64,000 nt of DNA from Echinococcus granulosus. Lineage: Eukaryota > Platyhelminthes > Cestoda > Cyclophyllidea > Taeniidae. Within the stretch, counting starts at the first letter, position 1, and each line of letters opens with the position of its first letter. Where the stretch lies: assembly GCF_000524195.1 (NCBI RefSeq), contig NW_020170423.1:219436-283435 (forward strand), in the 5' to 3' direction. Shown piece after piece: positions 24,901-39,900 of this stretch. The notes under the pieces were generated by a model. That model did no database searches, had not been told where the DNA came from, and saw nothing but the letters and a program-made list of their open reading frames with translations. Made by a program: the position numbers and the translations under genes.

Positions 24901-27900
24901 TGAGGAAGCATAACTCGATGTGCCTTTCTACTAGACTTGGATTATGAAAGTACTGGATTTGTTCCCAACAGACCAAATGCGTGTCAGAGGTCAGGATATT
25001 TTGTCCGGTGTTAAATACAAACAAATTGTGTTCTATATGGGAAATGCTGAACCTTTTTGCCCTCTGTACTAGTTCCAAAGCTATAAATGCAATAAACCGC
25101 ATCTCTTTATTGCACGTTATTACCTCGTTCTGCACCCAGATTGTATGGAATCCCTAATTTGGTCAAAGTGTAACGGAAGCGATTTTAGACGGGCAAGTAG
25201 TTAAATTATGACGCTAAGATCCATCCCAGTCACTTGGATTAAGCTCCTTCTCCTCCCTCTGCCGCTGGTCTTCAAAGCATACTTCTTTGGGCGTAAGGAC
25301 TTCCCCATTAGGTAATGAGGAGGATGGCATAGTCAAGTGGCTCTCTGGTATGATTTTCGTTGACGTTTCGTAGTAATCCCTGTGTCACTGCTTTTGCCAT
25401 TTTCTGCATCGCGAATTCATTCCGACTTCCCAAAATGCCGGTAATAGACATTTCATACTGTTTTGTACAGTGACTTTCAGAGTAGTCAGCATACGAATAG
25501 AAAAGTGGTAGAATGATTGTATTATTAGCTTTCCGCTATTGTATTGTGTTGCCAGTCCAGTAATCTGAATTACTTTTTTTAGTGCTGTTATCCGCGCTTT
25601 TGTTTTGATCTGTGGTAGTGAAGACTCACGTCATGCCAAGTTGAATGGAGTTCCGATCGAGGCTTTTTGAAGCTGGCTTTAATAATCTGAGATAATGATT
25701 ATACGGGAGCATGAAGTGGACAGAAGGCAGTCGCTCCGGATCACATGGCATACATTATTTTCCTCCGGTACCATGTAATCCAAGTGTATGTTTTTTGTCC
25801 TACCACAACTTGGAATTTCAGGAAGCACATTCACCTATCAATACCGTGCTTTATTTAGCATATGTTTGGCAGTGGGAACCTCCAATCCTGTGGGAATTGT
25901 TTTAGCTGAAAAATGGAAAGAAATATATTAATGGTAAGGGGATGCGCCTTGTCACCTCGTAGTCTGCTGCCAAATGGCTCTTTACTCGCCGTTCTTGAGG
26001 GCATCCTCTGATCTAACACTTTGACTTTTGACATTGATAGCAGAAGTCGATTTTATTAACTTCCAATTCTTAGCAGCAAGGAGAAATGTATGAAGGAGGC
26101 ACAAAGGCATTAGTCCGTCCGGCTTTTTGGTCACCCGATATGCTGTGACGGTTTTCCAGCTTTCCGGCGCCATCAAAAATGCCACAGAAAAAGCTGTAAA
26201 GTGTGTGATTGAAAGGAAATACAAGTTGCAAACGGTTGATTCTCAGTACGCTTTCTTAATTAATAAAGGCAAATGTTTTATTTTTTTTTTTTTGTTTTGT
26301 TCGAACTTTTGCTTTTATTAATGACCGCTGTCATTGGAAGCTGTCGTTGCGATTTTAAACGGGTTTTCTAGTCTGCCTCAATAATGTCGAAATACTCCAA
26401 GTTAATGTGCTACATTTTGACAACCGACAGTGTTTAGTCGGTATTTGCCCCAAATAGGCCATAACTGATATCTCACGCTTGGGTTAAGTTGTTAATGGAC
26501 AATCCTCGGAGGCAGGACCTCAATTCATTTTTACCTAGTTGGATGTGACACATTTGTGACGTGCAGATTCAGGTGGGAAAATCGGAGCCATTGACTCGAC
26601 TTTTAAGATAGGTTGAAGTAACGAAAATTCTCACTACTACTGAGATTTGAGATTCCTCTATGAAGTAATTGACGCTTCGAATGCAAGATCTCTGAAAGTG
26701 TAGAAATGCGTTCTTCAAAGGTTTGTTACTTCTCTTGTTTGAAGCTAATTCATGTTTAACTGACAACCCTCCCCAAAGCTGGTGTTGCATTCATGAGCTC
26801 GGTTGGTCCAGACAATCGGTAGTAGTCAAATTACTAAACCTCCTCTCCATAGGTTGGAGGGTCAAGCATCTCATCACTGCTGAAAATAGTTTTATCGTGA
26901 AAAATTTGGCATCACAAATACAGGCCTTCTAAACACTCAAAACCGTGTTTTAATGGAGATGTGTAACTTTTTTTTCAACGTTCGATTACATCTGGCCGAC
27001 AGTCCTCGTCAGTTTTTCTACTTTTCCCGAGGTACAAAGCTAAACCGAGTATTTTAGGGATGGAAGCTTGGAAACTTCATTGGTGTTGAGGAGGAGCTCT
27101 TTTATAACTCTGCTTCCTTCCCCTCTCCAACAGGAGTTGTGTACCTTCCCACATCAGGATGCCCAGGAGCAGGCTATCCTGCGCGATACCGCTTCGATGC
27201 TCTACAAGACACGCAGGTCGGTGGCGCAGGAGCTGGCTCACGCCACCGAGACCACGGCTTGGATCCACACCCACCTGCCACGACTGAGCCTCCTCCTCGA
27301 GACACCCCTCTCCACCAAACCCGCTTTCCTCCTCCCTGCGGAAGCTCACGTTCGTCTGGCCGAGGTCATCGCTGCCGCGAAGAACGCCAGCAGCAATAAC
27401 TGCGACATAGCGCACTGCCGACTCTCTGTTAACGACTACATCATGTGTAGGCGAAATGTTGCTGCATTCACTTAACCTTCTAGTGATTTAGACAACAAGC
27501 TGTCTTAGCCCAAGTCTACAGAACCATGTCTTGTAGTGTGGGAAGATTTCAAGTTAAATCAGTACCTGACTTTATCGGTAGGCACAAAGAGGGATGCTAC
27601 TGTTGCAGTGCCACAAGTGGTTTTTAGGTGGCAAATTTGCCCTACTTCGAGTACCGGTAGCCTGTTTACATGCCGAGGGCCAGACCAGTCCATGCACACT
27701 TCATTAAGGCGGTGGACAACAGCGGTAGAATGCATGCGTGGGACAGTGTGTCCTGGTAGAACCTCCTTTTGAACGAGGACGCAAAATTCGTGGGTTTTCG
27801 TCACCATGGGAATCTAAGCATATTGACGTACTGTGATGAAACATTCAACCGCTGATAAATGGAATATTTGGATGCTTTGAACGTTTCAAAGAGACGATCC

Positions 27901-30900
27901 CATCCGTGGAGGGTCCGCTCCAAGGCACAACATAGCGGTCATTCTTGTGAATGTGGAATGAATGTCGCCGTACAATTGTATAAAAAAACGAACTTTCGTG
28001 TTGGAATGGTGGATTCACTCATTCACAATTATTAGCATGTTGGGTACTAACATGGATTTCCTCGGAGCATTGATGACGATGTGAAAGAGGCTGTTCTAGG
28101 ATAGTTCAGCCAGCCTGATATTTTCATGTCAAAGTTTTAAAGGTATTAGGGCACCTGATCCGAGTCACTTCCCTACTTGATTTGGCATGTGATGACGAGG
28201 TTAGGGACGCAGCTGTATCTACCTTTGCTCTTCTATTCGATCCTGATTAAATCACATATCTCTTCAGGTTGGTTTTTTCTGCGCCACAGGGCAAGAGGTT
28301 TATCTTTGTCTTCTTCTTGATCTTCTTCCTATTTGAGCTGCTTTAGGTAGGTGGGTCCCTGTTGTAACTGTTATGGGATCTTCACAAATTGGCCAATTCA
28401 TGTGTGAACAATTGCATCTACGGTGCACCATACGCATAAACACACACACCCAAGGCAAGCATAATCTCCCAGGGATGAAGCGGTGTTTGCCTTGGAAGCA
28501 TGTGGTGGGTAATGGATGGATTGGCTGGGGATAACCAATGATATGCTCGTTGCCTCTAACAAATACTGGAATTGGAAAGCATAAAGGGCCCTTATCCTCA
28601 CAGTTTAGCCATTCAGTCGGCTCGTTGGAAAACAACTTAAACTGGACAGCTTACTTTTATCAAGTATTTGAAACTCGTTGTCATCTACTATTATGGTATG
28701 CGCGTGGGTGGGTGGAACCGATCGGCTTACTCTTTCACGGTATCTGTCCGATTTTAACTTGCTAATTGCGGCATGTGACTTGCTGTTATAGTGAAAAGCT
28801 GAGAATTTCTGGTTTTAGTTTATCATCGTCTAGTGATTCATCTCCGAGATCACTCTAATTGTTTAAGCCACTTAATGCTGCGTAGTAGGCTCTGCTACCG
28901 CATACCACAACATAATTGGAACTGAGTTGAACGTTTCCTCTCTCTCTCTCTCAGCTGGCGTCGTTCAAGTGCGGCAGAATCCAGCCAAGACTAGTCTCTC
29001 CGATCGTGTGGCCTACCTCTTCACCGATTGCCTCCTCCTCCTAAAACGTTCTGGACAGCAGCGTCGGGTAGGTTGCAACACCCTTACCAACGTCGCTATG
29101 GCAGCAGCCGCAGCCCTGACCAATCCTTCCTCGTCCAACTCAGCTGCCTCCGGCAGTGGTCTGGTCCTCAAAAAGGGTGTCCATTTGGCTCATTTCCACC
29201 TCATCGACCTAGGGATGCAGATCAATCCCGAGAGTGGTGGTAAGGATTAAAACTGCTACGTACTAGATTAAATCTCCCCAACGCGGTCTCCTAGACTATC
29301 TCATTGAGGCATGGTCTTCGCCACGGATTTAACGTCTAGAGTTAGCAGTGATCAGAAAGTCATGCAAACAATACGATGACCGAATTGCAACAGATTACGA
29401 GACCTGCTTAATTAAACCGATCATCAAAACAAGTATCCTTTCAACAGTGTTACACTACTTCGTCACGTATTTTCCAGCTATCTTGGTCATACATTGTCCA
29501 GCTAAGACAGCATTATCTTCACCGGTACAGAAGCGGCCTTTCTGTTTGAACTGGAGTGCTGGCGCGATGTGATAGTAGTGTCGCGTCACCACCAAAGCAT
29601 GAAATCGGAGCAATCGAAGAGGCAACCGGAACATCCACCCTTCTCTACCCTCTCGTTACCCAAACAGGGCAGCGCCGTCAGTCTCGCTGCTCTCGCTCAG
29701 CCACCTGCTCATCGACTCTCCGGTTCCTCCACCGACCTCAACACCCTCTTTGACGACGCCCCTGCCGCTACCTCCACCGGTGCCTACATCGGCGAGACCA
29801 TCGCCAATTCCTCCGCTCCCGCTAAACGCATTGTCTTCAGCCTCAAAACTCCCCAGGAGAAAGCCGATTGGCTTGCCACACTCATTGGAATTCAGCGGAA
29901 AAGGTGAGAGTAATGCACACTCCTGCTGACTGTTACCTAAACCCTCTGCACCGTTTATAGCATCTTCCAACGCTACCTCCGTGAGCTGCCGAAACAAGAA
30001 ATCCCCTTGATTCTTCCCGATCCAGACCGGTATTGGTGAGCTCCTGAGACGCTTTTACGCGCTCACGTGTATGGGTAGAGATGAAAGGGCCTTGTTTCTC
30101 TTTGCACAACAGCTTCTCAACACCCGATGCCTCGAACAACATCCTCTTTGAACCGCCGAGAACAGACAGCAGTGCGGAGATCGCCGTGATCCGAGCTGCA
30201 ACCATCAACAAATTGATTGAACGAATCACCTCACACACGTGCTTCGATAGTAGGACTATTCGCACGTTTCTACAAGTAGGCTTCCACAGTAACTCGGAAC
30301 ATCTTAACTGGGTGGAAGCTAATGGTTGAAATTGTATTTGTAGACTTATCGACGGTATTTAACAGCTTCCGAGTTGGTGGAATTGCTGATTGAGCGATTC
30401 AAGGTGCCCCAACCGGACTTTGAGCGCGAGTTTCGTGCATCGTTGGCCAGCAACAGCAGCAGCAACACGAGTGGTTCTGGTATCGACGACAACGCGAGAT
30501 CCTTCTCCGATATTGCATCTCTTGTATCTTGCATGGAGCTGCGCTTCAATTCTGCCTACAAACGACGCATTCAGTACAGGTATTTTAAATACTTCTTACC
30601 TTTCGACCAGCTGATGATCCTGTAGTCTCTCAACTTTCAATTCCTTTGGGGGTCCCACTTGCACTACTCCGCCACAATTAGGGTTTGCTCTCTTCAGAAC
30701 TGACCCCCAAGATAATCTTCATTGGTACGGACAACTTTTTGATATTCCGTTATCTTCGCCAAGCCTATTCACAATTGCTAGTCTGTATGCTCAGGCTCCA
30801 TTTCGCCGTTGCGGCCACCAACAATGAAGCAGACACTAATCTCTCAAATACATGTGTCCATAATTGTTTTAAAATTTGTCATACTGAATGTTTACAACAT

Positions 30901-33900
30901 GTCCTTTCACTACAACTGTGACCTACTTGCTGAAGGTCATTATTTGTTCTTGTTTTTATCAATTTTTGGCAGTAGGTCTGCACCGTTTCAACGCAGTCGA
31001 CAGCGGTGATAAATAATGGGGTTCTACGATCCGCCTTAGATTGTATCACGCATGAAGAATCGTGAACGCATTCATCGTGTTGCATTGTTTGTCGTTAATT
31101 TCGGGGAGCTCCGGCGAATATTTGTAAATTCTTTGAATGTGGTTATTGCTTAACGGTCGACTCGCTATTTCCGGCCGACATTGAAAATCTACCAGACTGA
31201 CGGCTTTGATTTGCCGTTGATTGATTCATCTTCCGGTAGATTTTGGTTTAAAAGACGAGTCTAAACGCCTGATATTACATTGCATCTTGTTCTTCAGGGT
31301 CCTAAGTTTCATCAAGAAGTGGGTGCGAAATCCCTCCTACTTCAAGGTCGATTTCGCAGACAACCCAGATCTGCAGCGTCGACTGGAGCAATTCCTCGGT
31401 GGCATTGATGCAGTGCCATCCTTGGCCGAAAATGTATCGGCTATTCTACGCTGCCTCCATGGCGATCGAACAAAAGTGGTGCAGGTCATTCGACAATGCG
31501 CTCCCGAAAAACTCGACCTCGGATTGGCTCTCACCTTTGACCGTGTTCGTATCACCAATGTGAGTGTTTCGGGCATTCTCAATTGACTAATTGAGGAAAA
31601 CTCAACTTAATATTCCATAATCTAAACACGTTACCGAGGGAAGGGACAGAAGTCCCAGCTGACTAGCCCTTTAAGTGTCATTTCATATCCTTTCCATAGG
31701 TCGTTCCTCCTCCTCTTTGTGCCTAAGGCCGACTAGAGGGCGTTTTTTCCCACTCTGGACGATTGAGTACTCAACACTGATTTTGTAGGTCCATCCTCTG
31801 GAGCTAGCTCGCCAAGTGACCCTCTACGAGTGGGAGCTCTACTCGCGAATTGAATTCTGCGAGGTCAATGGAAGCGAGAAGAATTGGGGCGTCAATATGC
31901 GGCGCTCTTTGGACTTCTCGAACAAGGTGAATACTTTGTGTAGATCCTACAAGCTCCAGATCATCGTAGCTGAGACGATCAGGCTTGGTTTCATACAAAA
32001 TATACTAGATTAGTGCAAATAAGTTTGGCGTCCCGAGACTGCCTTGAAGACGAAAGAAGGCATAATACTTGCATAGAATACGAAGTTACCGACGTAGGAA
32101 AGGGCTGGGGTGTCAGCTGCTGGCACCTCCCGGAGGCGATGTCACCAGGTAAAAGTATAAGCAAAGAATGTGGAGATTGTTCACTACGTTTTTTATTTCA
32201 AATGGCTATTTTTTTGTACCCCTTTGGTGTGGGGGAAATGTCAGTTGTTCTGACTTGGCTAGGCATTTCCTTTTCCACATTTCTCACATTATCACAACCA
32301 TTGTTTTGTTAGACACACTTTCAGGGCTTGTGATGTGCAAAGTCAAGACGCCAATTTTTTTGGGGGCAAGTCCTTGTATACTTGAGAATGCTACTTGCCA
32401 GACTCTCGGAGGAACACCGACCACCACAGCTGACAAAAGATGTGCTCTAATTAGAATCATCCTGCATATTCACACTTGTTTTAATGTTTCCAAACTCAAC
32501 CAATCTTCTGTCAACAAAATCTGTTGCGAAAGGTTAGCATAAAACGATAAGGAACACGTGTCACATATTTGTGACGTCTCACTCAGGTGAGAAAATCGGT
32601 ACGTGCGTGTATAATGTAATGTTCATATGGCAATGCCAACTCTTATCAACCATCCTGGCCGTAACCTTGTGCAAAACTGTTGTCAATTTATTTGATTAAC
32701 GAGGAAGGACTGAGCTTTTGCTATCGTTGTTTATTTACTGCAAACAACAAATTCGGCGATTCCAGTTTCGCCTCCTCCCTGCTGGCTATCACGTTTAGTC
32801 TTCCTTGTTGAAAAGTAGTTACGCAATTGTTTTTTATGTTTAAATTTGTAAATCATGTGACAAAAAGACTGACAATCTAAAATTATTGCTGACGTAAGGA
32901 GGCCTCCCTTTCAAGAGGTAGTGTGAGGAACACGGTTTGGAAGTGGTGTTGGTTCAACCCTCAAAATCATGTTCAAAGTAGTGATAAAGAAAATATAACA
33001 AAAAAGTGTATAAAATGAGATAAATTCACAAAAGGAATCTCAATTGCTTGTAGTTGAGTGTTTCTTAAGTTGTCAGGTTACTGACGCCTATCAGGTGACC
33101 TAAAGAGTTCGTGTGGTTCTGGGTGTGACCCTCCACAATGTCTCGCCGTAACTTGGAGGCACTTGTGAAATACGATTGTTTATGTGTTCTGTTGGGAGCA
33201 AAAATGGGCGTTAACAACCCTATTGTGGTCTTCACTTCATTTCCCTACATTTGGAGCCTTTTAGTGGGCGTGTGACTCTAGTTCCAAGGCTTTGAGAGGT
33301 GCTTTCTCCTCAAATTTGCTGTAAACCTTTTGGAAAATGTTCGATACGATGTGATTTCTGAGCGTACCGCTACGAATCAAATGTCTTAATAATTCTAGGT
33401 GATTCAACTGGCGAATCATGTGGAGATAATGCCAGGAAGGAAGGACCCCTTTTATTGTTGATAATAACGAAGTCATGTTTTGCCTCTGGTTGAAATCTTT
33501 GAAGATCAGTACGTGAGTAACAACTTCAAGGTATGCTTACTACGAGTGGTGATAAAACAAGTTTGTAGTAGCCGCAGCTGCTAGGCTAAAGGGTACCACT
33601 CACATCCGCTGCAAAAAGATTCCAACGAGCTTCAAATGCTCCCAATTTGTTGTTCATGCGTTTTGATTGTTTTTTTTTTATGGGAACGAGTTGTATATTT
33701 CATTCTGCCGACTGACTGAGTGAATAAATGACTGGATGGCTTGTGATGGGTAATGAATTCCACATCCCAACGGTGGTTAGGCAGGTAATCACATTATCTG
33801 CACATTCTCCTCAAAACATCTCCCAAATGGAAGGTGTGGGCGAAGACCTTCTTTTTGTATTGAGAAAGAGCTGCGATTAGTCAGTCGGTGGGAAGGAGGC

Positions 33901-36900
33901 GGAATTAGTACGCGGACATAAGTAACCTGTCGGTAAATTAGCCCCTCTTGGCACTTCACTTGAAATGGGAGTGAGGGGGTGGGAGGGAGATAATGCCTTA
34001 ATTACCTTTCCACCCTTGTTACTGCCTTGTTGATATATCTTCAAGGTGGAAGTGATGATTGCCGCCCATTCTTGGCATTGCCTCCAGACGAACATGTGGG
34101 AATTAAGATTGATATATTTATGAAGTGGAATCGGTTAGCTTGTTTCTCGACAGGATTAGATTAGATTCTCGATTGTAATATTATCCGATTAATTTCAGGC
34201 AGTCACTTTTAATCGTGGTAATTTTTATGGGGCCAGTTTTTTTTTCAGTGGTCCTGGGACTGCTCAAGCTGGGGCTATGGATTATAAACTGGTAAAAGGT
34301 CTGCCGATCTCGGCAGTACTACACGTTGTCATAGGTCAGCAGCTTCCAGCTACCCTCAATCTAGCTGGACCATCGCGTGGTAATTGGAGACGGAATATGC
34401 GGGGATAATATCTACAGAAAACTTGGAATGCTTTAAAGACGGCAATGCATAAGTCTGTCCGCCTATCAGAGACGTGGCGCTTCCGTTCACAGCCTTCTGG
34501 GCTTCAGTCATTTGTGTGAACAAGCATTTGGAGCGTAAAGATCTGGTCCTGAACGCCTAACTAACCCATAACTTTCCATAACTCGAGAGATGTGACGTGT
34601 ATACACATCCGTAGAAAGGGAATGGACTGTCGTTTTCCTTTCGCATCCCTGAGAGTCTCTCACAGTCCAGCCTTTCAGCACCGATGACAAAGTGAAACAA
34701 AGTGTCCTATGATATTTCAGTGGTACCGACAAATCGTTTTATCTCCAGGCTCTGTAAACATTAGTTAAATGCCGGAAGACTAATTTGAATGCGTTGCTAT
34801 TTCTCATGGAAGATTTACCTGTATTTGCCTTCATTTCTTGCAGTTTCTCAAGTGGTTGATCTGGAGCATAATGTCGCATTGCGGTATGGAGGATCGGGTT
34901 TTGGCGCTGCAACGCGTCTTGGACCTTTTGATGCTCTTTGAGGCTCTTGGTAACCTTCAAGGCACTCAGGAAGCTAGAGCTGCCCTCCACAGCTCACCTG
35001 TCCATCGACTCTCGGACACCTTCGATGTGAGTCCTTTCATTTGATACTGGGCACTGAAGTATGTCGCTTTGTGATGGTTCGTTCAAAATATTGGCATGAA
35101 TTGCGTTGAAATACGGTGAAAATTTGGGTTGCATTGTTGAGGTTCGATGAACCCCTTTTTTTCAGTGTCCGTTGCTTTCTGTCCACACTACTGAAATTGG
35201 CCATTTTGGGATCAGTAGTTTAGTACTTGAGCCTAACGGATGCGAGTGCTCTTCTATAGCCACATTCTGCGTTGCCTTAGGTCCTTTATTATTTGCTACC
35301 TATCACCGTTATCACTATCTTTACCACTTGTCGTTCTGTGAGGTCGCTATATTTAAATTACATACTAGTATCCTCCTCCCTTCGTCATTGTCTTTCTCCA
35401 CGTGCCAAAGCCGGATATTGCGGGCTTGATTTGGCCGAGAATGCGGTTTATTGTGTAGTACATTTGTGGTTACAAGGATTATGTAAATGTGGCGGACACC
35501 TCAGAAGGACTGCTGTCGTTCATGTATCATTTGGATTTGTCCAACATTTGTCAAGTCTTATTTGCTTTTGCGGTTTATTTCTTTAGCTTCTATAAAGGCA
35601 CCTCCTTTGACAGGCTGAAATCACCGTATGGAAGGGTTGGACGAATGGTAGTCCGAATGGAATGAGTTGAGTGTTGAAACCGCGTACCTATGCTTTTGAG
35701 ATTGATATAATCTGTTGCTCAACTAAATGCGAAAAAACGATATAGGCAATCTCTAATTTCCTTCAAAAAGCGTTGTATTGAACATCACTTTAAGGGGTTA
35801 GAGGTGTTTTGCACTACTAATTCCCCCTACCGAGTTGAATTATTTGTGATTTCTTAATAAGGTTATTTGTAACATTCCGTTTGATTTGTAACGAGAAATC
35901 GTAAATTTCGCAACATTTTTAGATCCCAATTATTCGGCTAGTCACCAAAGAACTGGGTTCCTGTGGCCTCCTAATTTCCATTACTGTGACGATAATAGTA
36001 TATCTTCCCGTTTTGTGACTAAAAATGTCTTTCGATGCCACATAGCTTTGTTTTAACACACTCACCTCCAGCGTCACATATACGTGACATCGTAGTTTCC
36101 TCACCTAATGTATGGAAATGTGACACCTGACAGCAGTAAGTTGTGTTTTTTGTAATAACGGACTGCATCAAACTGTGTCATAGACGGCCCGCTTAAGCTT
36201 TACGCAATGCAAGAGATACAGGATGCGCATGGTATGAGAAGAATTACGATGTCTGCAGTTGAATCGTTCATTCTGGTAGCGCGGATGTTTGTGTCAGATT
36301 TGAACAGTGAGACGTGTGGACTGTGGCGGTCGAGTTTGCCTCTGAAACTTGTTGGCAGTAAACGTGTTGAAGCTAGTTTGACTATCTATTCAATTTCATG
36401 CGGGAAAATGCTCATATAGCGCCCCGAGTCCTTCTTGAATCCGAAAGAAGTTATAGTGCTAGTGCATAAATTGCATCTCCAGCGTACAGAAGGCCTAGGG
36501 GAGGGGTACTACCGCCACAATTCCGATGCCATGCCACCGAGCAAGGGCACCACGGCGAAGCCTCAGGTGCCTCCGTAGCTAAACAATCAACTGGGATGAA
36601 CGGAGAATTTACTAACTTAGTTTACTATTTGATTTTTGAGGTGCGTTTCGGAAGTCATTGTGTCTCTGAAACTTCGACTTCAAGGTCCATATTATCAAAC
36701 ACCCTTCAACGGTTTGTCAGAATGGTGTTTCTTTGTAGTATTGTTCGCTCTACATGGTGATGAAGAGTTCCGCGTTCACTGATCTTTTAAATAGTCCTTA
36801 TGCACTTCGCCACTAGCGCCTTTGATAATGGATACCACCGATGGGTCGCTCGTGTTACGGCGTTGATTATGGAGACTTGGAGGTCTCCTTTCCCAGGTCG

Positions 36901-39900
36901 ATCGGATTATACCTCCAAGGAGGCCTTTCAATCCAAAACTTGGCAAACGTTTCATCCTTCATTGTGAGCTGCCATAGAGGTGAAGAAACAAAGATGTGTA
37001 ATATCCATTTGATCCAAGATCGTCCCCACCGTACTGTCACGAGTTGGTTCTATTATGCATGTTTGCTAAACAGAGTCAACTTCTCCCACACCATATTATT
37101 GTTGAGATGGTTCATTTGCTTATGGGCGGATTGTATTTTACTCACGCCTAGGTGCTACTAGCTAAGTCACGCGCGCACCATCGCGTGGTGTTGGAGGCGC
37201 TGCGGCCGGCGGGCAAGCTGGAGGAAGATTTGTTGGCCTCACCGGAGGACTACATCTACGACTACCAACACCGCATGCATAGGATTGACCCACCCGCGGT
37301 GCCCTTTATCGCGGTAGGAGGGCAGACGCGTCTCATCCACTTGGAACTCAAACTTCCCGACTACCTACCTGGAGGCAGTAAAGAGGAGCCGCTGATTAAT
37401 TTCTCTAAGTGTCACCAGATTGCCGATCTGAAGGAGCACTATCTCTCCTTTCAGAATATACCTTTTAATCTACAACCCGACCCTGTCATTCAGGTGAGCT
37501 TTGGCCGATTTAATTCGTGCTTTTGTTAGGCGTCACGTATGCGTGACGCATAACCAAGTCAATGTGTGCAACAGGAGAAATTCGCTGGCGTAGTAAACAT
37601 TATATTCAGGTTTTGCTGATTCGTTTGGATGACTATTTTTACAGCAAATCTCGTTAAAAAAGCACCCGATTTTCACTTATCTTGAGTTTTTGAATGATGT
37701 CAGGCTGGGTGTCGTTCAGCTGTCTACCAGTAACAACAGTGTTAGAGAACTTCATTACTGCTCCTGTTTTTCAGGATTTCTTAAAAAACCTGGATCCCCA
37801 CGCTCTGGCTGGCGTAAAGGATGAGGCCGAATTCGAAGACCTGATGTACCAGCAATCCTTGTGTATTCAACCTCGAGAAGGAGCTACCGTTGATCTACGC
37901 AGTTTCCCTTCTGCGGAGGGCTCCATGGTACTTGCTTCAATCAAGCCATCCTTTTAACTCACATGGGAAAAAAACAGGTTTAAATATTGTCATTTGCTAC
38001 TCGGCGAATTCGCTTGGATCACCATTTACTCCTTTTCGAATGGAGAGGGCTTGATATGTCTACCCTTATTTTTCGATTCGTTATTGGCATTCGAAAAGTC
38101 AGACTTTTGACTACCACCCTTCAGAATGCACTCTACGCATTTTGGATTTTGAAGTCAACACATGATTGAATGGTTGGAGATAATGCCTTATCCTCCGTAT
38201 TGCCCTAGTGATAGTTCTCTGGGCTGCAACAGATGACTATCGCCCTTTGCTGCCATTCCCAACAGAAAATTGTGCAAATCAACGTCAAATGGTATAGGCA
38301 GTTGGGAAGTTAAAATGGGGCAGAAATGGAGGTGACTCTGGCTAGATTGTTCGCTTCCATAAGGGGAACATTGACAAGCCTGTCTCTCATTGGGAATAGG
38401 TCAGATTGAAATTGTGTGTGTATTAAATGACATTTATTTTTCAACTGAAATTAGAATCATCAGTTGACAGCAACGGAGGTGCGCATTGGGAATTTGCTAA
38501 GTGCCACTCCGATCGATGTGAACATGAAGGCGACCTTCAAGGAGTTTCGTCAGCTCCTTGCAATCACCTCTCTCTCATCCGACGCCAAGTTCGACTTCTC
38601 CACCTCCGCTATGCTACCGAGTCACGCACGTGGTGGCAGTTTGGGTCGTGGACCCAAGTCTGGTAAGGCGGCATTTCCTCACTCCTCCTCACCTAAACAG
38701 TATATTGCTTCAACACTCTTGTCTTGGGATATGCTTTTGGTATAGTATCGGTCTTTCCATTTCCCCATTGTCATTATTTTTGAAAGCCCCACTTTCTGGC
38801 GCCTAAGTTATCCCTGAGAATGTTGTAAGGTCTACGAGTCTGGAAACGGCTTTGTTGCAAATGATTCGCGTAATCGTGGCTCTGTGACACTGATGTACTA
38901 GGCAAAATGTCGTTTGACTTTATAGTTATCTTTGTAACTCTTAGTATACAATCTTCCGACTCCGGCGTTGCAAGTCTTTTGGTGAATTTCAATCACCTGC
39001 AAGACGAAGACTAAGAGGATATAATGAATTTGCATCGTAGCGAAAATGTTTCCAGCTTCCTTCATGATAGTCTTCAGCATCCACATCATCCTCTTTCTGG
39101 AGTGGGTTCCCAAATATGGTTAGTACTTGAAATTGTGATTCCTCTGGGTGGCACTACAGAACTGTAAAACTCCTCCATTACTCGACCGGGTGAGTGTGCC
39201 ATGCTCCTCTTTGCAGACCCTCTCTGTTCACGCGGTTACTTCCACTTTGCATTGCAAATGTGCCGCTTTAAGATGGAGCAGCTTTTTTCCCCTACCTTCC
39301 CTACAGCGCGCGACCAGCTGAGTGCATCATGTTCGGCCTCCTCGGCCGAAGGGAGCAGTCGTGTGTCACCAGCACCGCCGATAGAGACTGGCGTCCCGCC
39401 ACCACTGCCACCGAAGCCCATGCTGCCACTATCGACCCCGCCACCACCGCTGCCGCCCTCGCTGCGCACCAGTCCCATGCTGGGTTCTCGTGTCTGCCGA
39501 GAGGACGGGGCAGATGCGGAGTCCGGGGTGGAGTTGGAGGGGATGGAGTTGAGCATTGGTGGAGGAGACTACCTTAAGGCTGGTGTCGCTGCCGTCGCCC
39601 CTCCCCTTCCTCCGCGTGCCAGCACTTCGTTTCCCTCAGAAAAAATGGCCGTTGGTGCTGTCGAAAATGCGCAGGGTGGGTGACCCATGTGGAGTTCGTA
39701 GTTGGCCTTTTAGCGTATTCGCTACCACCGTCGCTTGTATACAACGTCATGGTTTTCCTTTCCGACCCATGCGTCACATCTATGCATAGGACGATTGGTG
39801 TCACATTAGATCAACGGAGTATTTAGACTTTGATCCTCCATTTTCCACTGATTTCATGGTTACAATAGATTCTAATCTACTCATCAGAACCACTGTAAGG

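Larger units (their letters stand above)
31927..34843. other. Long SOS intron with repeats
   Basis: Contains palindrome copy C (32559-32576) and repeat family R2 copy 1 (about 33690-34120). No SOS exon recognised. Confidence 0.5.

Noticed and set aside
27068..27415. Long frames on both strands across the SOS exon at 27134-27446
   Set aside because: Only the plus frame starting ELCTFPHQD keeps SOS phase and similarity; the minus frame and the other plus frame are shadows of a GC-rich exon.
39236..39577. Gly-rich minus-strand frame and second plus frame in the SOS tail
   Set aside because: Shadows of the proline-rich exon 39307-39675, whose PPLPPKP and PPLPPR motifs fix the frame.
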